A stretch of 5,061 nt of DNA. It comes from Patescibacteria group bacterium (GTDB lineage Bacteria > Patescibacteriota > Minisyncoccia > Minisyncoccales > JAHIOY01). Shown one piece after another: positions 1 through 4,732 of the stretch (its first letter is position 1; each line of letters begins with the position of its first letter). The DNA is taken from NCBI GenBank assembly GCA_018894495.1, contig JAHIOY010000084.1, positions 1 to 5,061 on the forward strand, in the 5' to 3' direction. Below the pieces are notes generated by a model. That model was not told where the DNA came from. It did no database searches and saw nothing but the letters and a program-made list of their open reading frames with translations. The translations under genes and the position numbers were made by a program.

Positions 1-135
1 AAAGAAAAACCGATTGAAGAAATGACAGTTGAAGAAATAAAAGCTAAGATTACTGAAATTCAGCAGAAGATTATTCAACTTCTGAAGCAATTAATCCAAC
101 AGACTCAGTCCAAGATCGCTGAACTCCAGAGTTAA
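1..135 (+). CDS. C-terminal end of an unidentified protein with a Gln-rich coiled-coil tail (5' end outside window)
   Basis: Frame 1 is open from the first base and stops at TAA (133-135), giving the last 44 residues of a protein whose start lies outside the window. The visible part begins KEKPIEEMTVEEIKAK and is almost entirely helix-forming. Hydrophobic I/L residues recur at 3-4 residue spacing (ITEIQQKIIQLLKQLIQ), which suggests an amphipathic coiled coil rich in Gln, Lys and Glu. From memory, similar Gln/Leu-rich tails end many secreted or surface proteins of Patescibacteria (peptidoglycan-binding or fibronectin-like proteins), so an envelope protein is a reasonable guess. The catalytic or binding part is not visible and no function can be assigned. 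It converges on galU, which is on the other strand. No clear rho-independent terminator follows the stop. Confidence 0.75.
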   Translation, partial: KEKPIEEMTVEEIKAKITEIQQKIIQLLKQLIQQTQSKIAELQS

Positions 136-289
136 TTTATTAGAAAACGCGGTCAGGAATTTAGGCGATGAGGAAATTTTGGCAAGGTGGACAAATTTTG
201 TGAATAGTAAAACTGAAACCGAAGCGCAAAACGAAGTGAAAAACTTATTAGAATTATTAGTAAATAAAATAAGGAGTTCACAACTTTAG
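95..289 (+). pseudogene. Protein-like open frame without an ATG: possible gene remnant or non-ATG small gene
   Basis: Frame 2 is open from just after a TAA at 92-94 to a TAG at 287-289. Between about 140 and 286 it reads like a real acidic/helical protein: LENAVRNLGDEEILARW, then a Glu/Lys-rich stretch ending NEVKNLLELLVNKI. Composition is balanced and helix-like, unlike a random shadow frame. There is no ATG anywhere in the frame. The only tempting start is TTG at 179-181, preceded by GAGGAAA (170-176), which would give about 36 residues. The frame overlaps the 3' end of the frame-1 gene and runs 12 bases into the 3' end of galU on the opposite strand. It may be the C-terminal remnant of a decayed gene, the tail of a frameshifted gene, or a small TTG-start gene. 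I do not recognise the family. Confidence 0.35.
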
Positions 290-1153
290 ACCCTTGAGAT
301 ATTTTTTAAAGTCCTTTGAGAATTTAGGAGAAGAAAGGGCGAATTCAACCACAGTTTTTAAATATTCCATTTTGTTGCCGGTATCAAAATACCGGCCGTT
401 TTTAATTTCGCAGCCGTAAACCGGAAATCCGCTTTTTATCAATTCGTTAATGGCGTCGGTCAGCCAAATTTCCCCTCCTCTGCCCTTTTTTAGCCGAGAA
501 ATTATATTGAAAATTTCCGGCGGCAGAATGTAAGCGCCGTGAGTCGCCAAATTAGAAGGCGCTTTTTCAGGCGATGGCTTTTCAACAATTCTTTTTATTT
601 TGAATATATTTTTTTCAACCATTTCCATATCAGCAATTCCGTATCGGGAGAGTTTGTCTTTGCTTTCAATTTTAACCGCCGAAATTACCGCGCATTTATA
701 TTTTTTATAGACATCCAGCATCTGGCGCAACCGAGGGGGTTTGGCAATAATAAACTCATCTCCCCACATTACGGCAAAGGGCTCCTTGCCAACAACCGCC
801 TTTGCCGCTAGAACTGGAACCGCGTTTCCGTAAAGTTCGCCTTTTTGTCTGATATAAATAAAATTAGCTAAATTGGCAATTTTTTTAATTTGAGCCAACT
901 CCTCTTTTTTCTTGTTTTTCTCCAAATGTTTTTCAAGCTCAAAAGAGCGGTCAAAATGGTCCTCAATCGCTCTTTTGTGCCAGCCGGTAATAACAACGAT
1001 GTCTTTTATGCCGGAAGCCACCGCTTCTTCAACCACATATTGAATAACCGGTTTATCTAAAACCGGCAGCATTTCTTTTGGCATGGCTTTTGTCTGGGGA
1101 AGAAATCTTGTCCCCCAGCCAGCGGCCGGTATGATTACTTTAGTGATTTCCAT
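278..1153 (-). CDS. galU: UTP-glucose-1-phosphate uridylyltransferase (UDP-glucose pyrophosphorylase), divergent GalU type
   Basis: This cytosolic enzyme makes UDP-glucose and pyrophosphate from UTP and glucose-1-phosphate, supplying glycan and wall precursors. The 291 residues are normal length for bacterial GalU. Seen in order: the nucleotide-binding signature AAGWGTRFLPQTKAMPKEML (10-29), DKPVIQYVVEEA (33-44), RQKGELYGNAVPVL (102-115), the metal-site region WGDE (130-133) keeping the first Asp, YGI (171-173), VEKPSPEKAPSNLATHGAY (190-208), EIWLTDAI (228-235) and GRYFDTGNK (253-261). The usual GLGHA loop of well-studied GalU proteins is replaced by ELYGNAVPV, and the usual GDD is GDE. This marks a side branch of the family, so another sugar-1-phosphate is possible. 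The ATG start puts the signature 10 residues in, as expected. The base run before it (GTAGGGTT) is at best a poor ribosome site. The stop is TGA. Confidence 0.93.
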   Translation of the reverse strand: MEITKVIIPAAGWGTRFLPQTKAMPKEMLPVLDKPVIQYVVEEAVASGIKDIVVITGWHKRAIEDHFDRSFELEKHLEKNKKKEELAQIKKIANLANFIYIRQKGELYGNAVPVLAAKAVVGKEPFAVMWGDEFIIAKPPRLRQMLDVYKKYKCAVISAVKIESKDKLSRYGIADMEMVEKNIFKIKRIVEKPSPEKAPSNLATHGAYILPPEIFNIISRLKKGRGGEIWLTDAINELIKSGFPVYGCEIKNGRYFDTGNKMEYLKTVVEFALSSPKFSKDFKKYLKGLKL

Positions 1154-1189
1154 AACCCTACGAATTACTAATTTTTACGAATACAAGTT

Positions 1190-1213
1190 TACAAAATCCC
1201 TTGGGATTTTGTA
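1190..1213. repeat. 24-base perfect palindrome in the galU leader
   Basis: The arms are TACAAAATCCC and GGGATTTTGTA, 11 bases each, separated by TT. As RNA this would form a hairpin with a four-base loop, about 37 bases before the galU start. It is not a usual rho-independent terminator, because neither strand has a T-run after the stem. It may be a leader structure, a protein site or a mobile palindromic repeat. Confidence 0.6.
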
Positions 1214-1220
1214 GAATACG

Positions 1221-1251
1221 AATATAATCTTGTCATTGACAAAATTATATT
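1221..1251. repeat. 31-base near-perfect palindrome (possible operator)
   Basis: Two 15-base arms around a single central T at 1236 pair at 14 of 15 positions, with a core of TTGTCA-T-TGACAA (1230-1242). The only mismatch is C1229/A1243. It overlaps the candidate galU -10 box and the predicted start point, where a repressor dimer could bind. It could equally act as an RNA hairpin. No regulator gene is visible in the window. Confidence 0.55.
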
Positions 1252-1272
1252 ATATTTAAAGGGCTCTGCCAT
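1244..1272 (-). promoter_or_regulatory. Candidate sigma-70-type promoter for galU
   Basis: On the - strand, ATGGCA (1272-1267, 4 of 6 matches to TTGACA) is followed after 17 bases by a perfect TATAAT (1249-1244). A second TATAAT overlaps it at 1254-1249. Transcription would start near 1237, inside the TTGTCA/TGACAA palindrome, giving a leader of about 84 bases. In AT-rich DNA such matches arise easily, and galU could instead be read through from the genes upstream. Confidence 0.3.
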
Positions 1273-1281
1273 CTGGCAACT

Positions 1282-1521
1282 CTATTTTTTTATTCTGAAT
1301 TTACTAACGTTAATGATGGTTAAACCAATAACTTTCCCATCTTTTTTGCGGATTAAAACATTGTTTTCCGTCAAGATGCTGTCGGTGGCTCTTTCCGGTT
1401 TCTCAAAGGTGATGTATAAAACATCGGCTTCTCTGTCATAATCAATCCAAGTATGACGAGCGGGGAGTGCTCGTATCAAAGGAATATTTTGATAAATTTT
1501 TTCTAATGTTTTTTCGGCCAT
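1282..1521 (-). CDS. DUF2283 family protein, possible antitoxin-like partner of the upstream gene
   Basis: This small 79-residue protein has no known biochemical role. Residues about 25-70 match the DUF2283 pattern as I know it: WIDYDREADVLYITF (25-39), a middle stretch with E and D (ERATDSILTENNV), and DGKVIGLTIINVSKF (61-75). DUF2283 proteins are usually 60-80 residues, so the length is normal. About 20 extra N-terminal residues (MAEKTLEKIYQNIPLIRALP) look helical. The ATG lies inside the end of the upstream 107-residue gene, overlapping by 19 bases in another frame, so the two are probably translationally coupled. A weak purine-rich run (AAGAAAGAG) lies in front. From memory, DUF2283 genes are often found next to small RelE/DUF4258-like genes, which fits this neighbour. 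The antitoxin role is inference. Confidence 0.85.
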   Translation of the reverse strand: MAEKTLEKIYQNIPLIRALPARHTWIDYDREADVLYITFEKPERATDSILTENNVLIRKKDGKVIGLTIINVSKFRIKK

Positions 1522-1826
1522 ATTATTTTTCTCTTTCTTAATAATTGTTTTAGATGGATTGTGTAAAAGGCAGTGATAATAAATCCATCTTTATTTGTTT
1601 CGCGATAAATGACAACTAAATATCTTTTATTTATTTCCTTTAGAGATAATAATTCGCCACTCAATCCTTTGATTATTAAATCAGGCGCCTCGATTGACTC
1701 TAGTACTTGAAATGCCGAACCCGCTAACTCACAATGATTTTCGCTGACGTGGTACCATCTTTCAGTAGTCAACCGAATTTTAACATTATTTTTAGAAATA
1801 GCAACTCCAATAATGTTTGAAGCCAT
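1503..1826 (-). CDS. Small protein resembling RelE/barnase-EndoU-like (BECR-fold) toxins; function unproven
   Basis: This is a 107-residue protein with no signal peptide or membrane segment. After a short N-terminal part it reads IRLTTERWYHVSENHCEL (18-34), then VLESIEAPDLIIKG (41-54), ELLSLKEI (58-65), YLVVIYRE (69-76), GFIITAFYT (81-89) and a basic, Trp-containing tail (KQLLRKRKIIW, 93-103). The order (a W-x-H...H motif, a 'PD.I..G' turn, then two beta strands ending in I-T-A-F) is what I recall from small phage and mobile-element proteins placed in the barnase/EndoU/ColicinE5/RelE fold group. Candidate active residues are H26, E29, H31, R75 and T89. Many relatives have an Arg after the final Thr, but here it is Ile-His. 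The 19-base overlap with the DUF2283 gene supports a two-gene module. No clear ribosome site precedes the ATG. The toxin role is inference. Confidence 0.8.
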   Translation of the reverse strand: MASNIIGVAISKNNVKIRLTTERWYHVSENHCELAGSAFQVLESIEAPDLIIKGLSGELLSLKEINKRYLVVIYRETNKDGFIITAFYTIHLKQLLRKRKIIWPKKH

Positions 1827-1853
1827 AAAATTAATGAGTAAAGATAATCTCTT

Positions 1854-2426
1854 TCATTTAAAATTTGGCATTGATTTTTGGGATTTTTCAACGCGGAGTT
1901 TAGGAATTTTTTTGTAGTTTATGTTTTTGAGCCAACCCGATTTGGTGTAATAATAGCAAAGCCCTCTTTTTCTTTCAATGCTTTTATAGTCGGACTTGCA
2001 TTTTTTTGAGACCCAATTACCGATTTTCAAATTTTTTTTTGAAGGATTGATTGTTACATGTCCGTAATCAGACGGTATTAAAATAAAGTCGCCTTTTTTT
2101 GCTTTAACAAAATACGCATCTTCAATTTTTCCATTTTTTTCTTTTTGCATTAAAAAAATCCCTTCTCCGCTTAGAACTTTATATAGTTCTCCATAATTGC
2201 CAATATGCTCGTGGCCCTTCGTTTTCACAAATTCTTTACCTAACATTCGCGGAGGAATTATTGTAATATCATACCTTAAAGAAGGAGTTTCAAGTTTTTG
2301 ATTTTTTTTCACCCCTCTGTACATATAATAAACTTCAAAATTAGGCGCATTTTTTGCCCACTCTTTATCATAAAGCACTTCCCTCATATCATCTAAATAT
2401 CTAATTTCAGGATTTTTTAGTTCCAC
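1854..2426 (-). CDS. Cupin-type (archaeal-type) glucose-6-phosphate isomerase
   Basis: This enzyme interconverts glucose-6-phosphate and fructose-6-phosphate in the cytosol. It is a metal-dependent cupin, unrelated to the common PGI fold. The 190 residues match the size of archaeal cPGI (Pyrococcus type). Seen: RYDITIIPP (51-59), the metal motif KGHEHIGNYGELYKVLSGEG (70-89) with ligands H72, H74 and E80, the strand IFLMQ (90-94), and DFILIPSDYGHVTIN (113-127) with the fourth ligand H123. In the Pyrococcus enzyme the second His and the Glu are seven residues apart, and here six. The C-terminal 45 residues are basic and poorly conserved. The start is GTG (2424-2426), not ATG, with no Shine-Dalgarno in front. 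An in-frame stop eight codons upstream leaves no earlier ATG. The alternative ATG at residue 14 would cut into the conserved-looking start. It lies 27 bases from the 107-residue gene on the same strand. Confidence 0.92.
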   Translation of the reverse strand: MELKNPEIRYLDDMREVLYDKEWAKNAPNFEVYYMYRGVKKNQKLETPSLRYDITIIPPRMLGKEFVKTKGHEHIGNYGELYKVLSGEGIFLMQKEKNGKIEDAYFVKAKKGDFILIPSDYGHVTINPSKKNLKIGNWVSKKCKSDYKSIERKRGLCYYYTKSGWLKNINYKKIPKLRVEKSQKSMPNFK

Positions 2427-2516
2427 AATTTTAATAAAGCAGCGAATTTACGAATCCTTTACGAATATACGAATTCGTTTATTCGTAAATTCGCAACAAA
2501 TTCGTTATTCGTTGAT
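2427..2516. repeat. Palindromic repeat cluster built on ACGAAT/ATTCGT
   Basis: The gap between the solute-binding protein and the isomerase is almost entirely repeat. Perfect 14-base inverted arms, GCGAATTTACGAAT (2442-2455) and ATTCGTAAATTCGC (2481-2494), enclose a 25-base loop that itself holds the palindrome ACGAATTCGT (2469-2478). ACGAAT occurs at 2450, 2461 and 2469, and ATTCGT at 2473, 2481, 2500 and 2507. That is seven copies in about 65 bases, with chance expecting almost none. No T-run follows the stem on the - strand, so it is not a typical terminator, although it may still end or stabilise the upstream message. Confidence 0.75.
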
Positions 2517-4508
2517 TTATTTCCATACTCTTTTTGTCTTAATATACCAATCCTCTATGCCGGCGAATCTTTTTGAGGGGTCGGTTATCAGCCCTTCTCT
2601 GATTCCATTAACTTTTTTTGAAGATAAGTAAATATAATCCGGGTTATAGAGAAAAACGGCCGGCGCGTCTTCGAGCAAGACGTCTTGAAAGTCCTCGTAT
2701 TTTTGGGCGCGGCTTTCCGGAGACAATTCAGTTCTTCCCGCTTCCAGCAATTCATCTGCTTTTTTATTTTTATAATCGGATAAATTAAACCCAAATTCTC
2801 TCTGCGAAGAGTGCCAGAAAGGAAAAGGGTCAGGAATTCTTCCTAAAACCTCGCCAAATAAAAGGGCTTCGTAATCGCGGGGTTTTATAATTTCTCTCTC
2901 TAAAATTTTTATATCCAAAGTTTTAATGTTCACTTCTGCTCCCAAACTTTCCCACTGCTTTTTTAAAAGAAAAGCGGTTTCTTTCAGCATCGGCTGCTCT
3001 ACCGTAACTAAGGAAAATTTCAAGGGAATGATTTCTTCTTGGATTGGGAAACAGATTTCATTTATTTTCGTTCTGGTTTTTGCCAAAACCTTACCGTTTT
3101 CTCCCTCAATTTTATATTTTTCTTGAAACCGAATTATTGCTTTTTTTGTCAGGGTATCAAAACGGCCGTCAATTTTTCCTAAAGGATAAACTTCCTTATC
3201 CTGGGCTAAACATTTCTGCAGTTCTTCCACTTCTTTTCCTTCTGAACCTGACTTTAAGTTGCTTTTTAATTGGAAAGACGGCTCTTTTTTAATAATTTTT
3301 AGCCGTTTTCCTTGCCCGCCATCAGCTGGCGCTGAAGGCGACTGCAGGCGAGCGTCCTTTTCCGTAAATCCCGCCTTTTCCAAAATTTCTTTTGCCTTAG
3401 TTAAATTAAATTGATAAACATTTGATGGCTCTTTAAAATTCAAGAGTTCTGGCAAAATAGGGGACTTAACGATTTTCCCTTGATTCCCCAGAATTTTTTC
3501 TAAAATCTCGTCCTTATTTGTTCCGTAATTTAAAGCGGCTCTTACCTCTTTTTCGGCTAACGCTTTATTTTTAGCCGGATTGAAGAAAACGGCAAAATAT
3601 CCCAGGAGAGAAAATTTATATTTTTGGAAGGCAAAATCTTTTAAAAATTTTGAGTCTTTTGAGAGTATTAAAAAATTATCAATTTCTCCATCCTTGGCTG
3701 ATTTCATCAATTCATCTTCGGCATCAAAAAATTTAAATGAAATTTGAGAGATATTAGGGAACTTCCCAAAATATTTTTGATTGGCAGTTAAGCCCAAGGA
3801 AACTATTTCACCTCTTTCATCCTGCTCTAAGCCCTTAAATTGATAAGGACCGGAACCAACCGGCATTAGATTGAGATTGGAAGTTACTAAAGGAACGTCT
3901 TTCCAGATATGTTCAGGCAATATCTTAACCGTTGCCCTTTCAATAAAAGCCGAATAGGGTTCTTTTAATTTAAATCTTATTCCTAAATCGCCGATTTTTT
4001 CAACCTTTATCCCTAACCAATTTGGAAAAAGAGGACTTTTTATTTCCGGATTTTGGATTGTCCTGATAGTGAAAATTACATCGTCGTTGCTCAATTTCTT
4101 TCCGTCATGCCAAAAGACATCGTCTCTGAGATAGAATTCATAAACTTTTCCATCTTCAAGAATTTTATAATCCTTGGCCAAATCAGGAACAATCTCGCCT
4201 TCCGAGTTATATTTGAGCAATCCCGAAAAAATAAGTTCAGTTAGGTCCCTATCTACATCAGAGAGTTCGGAATAAATTGGGTTGATAAATCTCGGATGGC
4301 CGATTACTCCTTCAATAAAATTTCCTCCTTGAGCAGGTTTTAATTCGGTATTTTTGAAATAAAAATTGCTCAAAAGAAAAGAACCGGAAATAAGGGTTGA
4401 AATAAAGAGAATAAAAAAAATAATTTTTTCTTTTTTATCTAAAACACTAAAAAATTGCTTCCACCCCGTTAGAGTTAAGAGCTTTTTTAGAACCCTGACA
4501 TTTTCCAT
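2517..4508 (-). CDS. Membrane-anchored family-5 (peptide/oligopeptide) ABC-type substrate-binding protein with an inserted peptidoglycan-binding domain
   Basis: This probable extracytoplasmic peptide-binding protein has 663 residues. Residues 1-28 are a basic cytoplasmic tail and 29-50 one hydrophobic helix (IIFFILFISTLISGSFLLS). There is no lipobox Cys, so it is anchored by this helix. The SBP_bac_5 fold starts near 60: FINPIYSELSDVDRDLTELI (74-93), DVFWHDGKKLSNDDVIFTI (130-148), LPEHIW (197-202), PVGSGPYQFKG (216-226), AVFFNPAK with EVRAALNYGTNKDEIL (306-336), and, after the insertion, PDPFPFWHSSQ (559-569) and AVFLYNPDYIYLSSKKVNGI (617-636). The insertion at about 415-487 is a PG_binding_1-type domain: LKSGSEGKEVEELQKCL (418-434), IDGRFDTLTKKAIIRFQEKY (446-465) and NGKVLAKTRTKINEIC (471-486). 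The usual 510-560 residue length is exceeded by about the size of this domain. It starts 4 bases after the secG stop, so the two are probably cotranscribed. No permease or ATPase gene is in the window. Confidence 0.92.
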   Translation of the reverse strand: MENVRVLKKLLTLTGWKQFFSVLDKKEKIIFFILFISTLISGSFLLSNFYFKNTELKPAQGGNFIEGVIGHPRFINPIYSELSDVDRDLTELIFSGLLKYNSEGEIVPDLAKDYKILEDGKVYEFYLRDDVFWHDGKKLSNDDVIFTIRTIQNPEIKSPLFPNWLGIKVEKIGDLGIRFKLKEPYSAFIERATVKILPEHIWKDVPLVTSNLNLMPVGSGPYQFKGLEQDERGEIVSLGLTANQKYFGKFPNISQISFKFFDAEDELMKSAKDGEIDNFLILSKDSKFLKDFAFQKYKFSLLGYFAVFFNPAKNKALAEKEVRAALNYGTNKDEILEKILGNQGKIVKSPILPELLNFKEPSNVYQFNLTKAKEILEKAGFTEKDARLQSPSAPADGGQGKRLKIIKKEPSFQLKSNLKSGSEGKEVEELQKCLAQDKEVYPLGKIDGRFDTLTKKAIIRFQEKYKIEGENGKVLAKTRTKINEICFPIQEEIIPLKFSLVTVEQPMLKETAFLLKKQWESLGAEVNIKTLDIKILEREIIKPRDYEALLFGEVLGRIPDPFPFWHSSQREFGFNLSDYKNKKADELLEAGRTELSPESRAQKYEDFQDVLLEDAPAVFLYNPDYIYLSSKKVNGIREGLITDPSKRFAGIEDWYIKTKRVWK
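3311..3357. repeat. GC-rich patch inside the solute-binding gene, possible small inserted palindromic element
   Basis: 33 of 47 bases are G or C in an otherwise AT-rich gene. The patch holds the short inverted pair CGCCA/TGGCG (3317-3321, 3327-3331) and an imperfect palindrome around CTGCAG (3342-3347). It encodes residues about 385-400 (RLQSPSAPADGGQGKR), a low-complexity linker just before the peptidoglycan-binding insertion. It keeps the reading frame. I have the impression that GC-rich palindromic inserts with Gly-Gly-Gln products are common in Patescibacteria proteins, but this is memory, not a search. Confidence 0.4.
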
Positions 4509-4512
4509 AGGT

Positions 4513-4728
4513 TTAGAGAGATAAATTTAATAGCGCTAAAAATAAGAAAACGGCGCCGAGGACGCAGGTTGCCCAGAAAATTTTTTTCTGCACGCCTCGT
4601 TTAGTGGCGTAAAAACTGCCTTCGCCACCAAAAGCCGAACCCAAAGCCGTTCCTCTTTGCTGTAAGAGAATAAGAACGATTAAAAAAACAGCAGTTATAA
4701 TTTGAGCGAAAGGTAAAAAATTGTTCAT
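4513..4728 (-). CDS. secG: Preprotein translocase subunit SecG
   Basis: This is the small membrane subunit of the SecYEG channel, which exports unfolded proteins. Its 71 residues are typical of short SecG proteins. There are two membrane helices: about 5-22 (LPFAQIITAVFLIVLILL) and about 50-69 (KIFWATCVLGAVFLFLALLN). Between them is the family's conserved loop QQRGTALGSAFGGEGSFY (23-40), followed by the basic TKRGVQKK. The stop is four bases from the start of the solute-binding gene, so coupled translation is likely. The 23-base gap upstream is filled by a 10+10 palindrome ending four bases before the ATG, and no Shine-Dalgarno is visible. The product may help export the substrate-binding protein encoded just after it. 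Confidence 0.94.
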   Translation of the reverse strand: MNNFLPFAQIITAVFLIVLILLQQRGTALGSAFGGEGSFYATKRGVQKKIFWATCVLGAVFLFLALLNLSL

Positions 4729-4732
4729 AGTC

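Larger units (their letters stand above)
1154..1281. other. Intergenic gap with three palindromes and three ACGAAT repeats, upstream of galU
   Basis: This 128-base non-coding stretch lies between the DUF2283 gene and galU. It holds a 31-base near-perfect palindrome (1221-1251), a 24-base perfect one (1190-1213) and a small stem TGCCA-TC-TGGCA (1267-1278). The hexamer ACGAAT occurs at 1160-1165, 1177-1182 and 1218-1223, and the same hexamer is packed into the gap at 2427-2516. The gap is the only likely place for a galU-specific promoter and leader. Confidence 0.8.

Noticed and set aside
244..273. Terminator-like CTTATT/AATAAG arms after galU
   Set aside because: Six-base AT-only arms with an 18-base loop are expected by chance in this composition.
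278..280. Recoded TGA (genetic code 25)
   Set aside because: galU ends at this TGA right at its expected family length, which supports TGA as a normal stop.
539..811. + strand open frame of 90 codons opposite galU
   Set aside because: It lies entirely antisense to the conserved GalU coding sequence and its product is Phe/Asn/Arg-rich without domain-like order; it is a shadow.
1236..1264. + strand promoter beginning with a perfect TTGACA (1236-1241)
   Set aside because: No -10-like hexamer lies 16-18 bases downstream (the nearest TATATT is 9 bases away), and no + strand gene follows; the match comes from the palindrome.
2442..2494. Rho-independent terminator for the SBP gene
   Set aside because: The stem is AT-rich, the loop is 25 bases, and no T-run follows on the - strand, so I list it only as a repeat.
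2427..2516. CRISPR array from the repeated ACGAAT units
   Set aside because: Units are only six bases, in both orientations, with irregular 2-15 base spacing and no spacer structure.
2588..2794. - strand 68-codon frame inside the SBP gene
   Set aside because: It is in another frame across conserved SBP C-terminal motifs, with a Lys/Thr/Arg-rich product that resembles no family.
2926..3292. Two overlapping + strand frames opposite the SBP gene
   Set aside because: They are antisense to the peptidoglycan-binding insert and the adjoining SBP lobe; Phe/Leu/Ser-rich composition is the usual mirror of Lys/Glu-rich coding.
4053..4244. + strand 63-codon frame opposite the SBP N-terminal lobe
   Set aside because: Antisense to well-conserved family-5 SBP motifs, with no ribosome site or recognisable domain.
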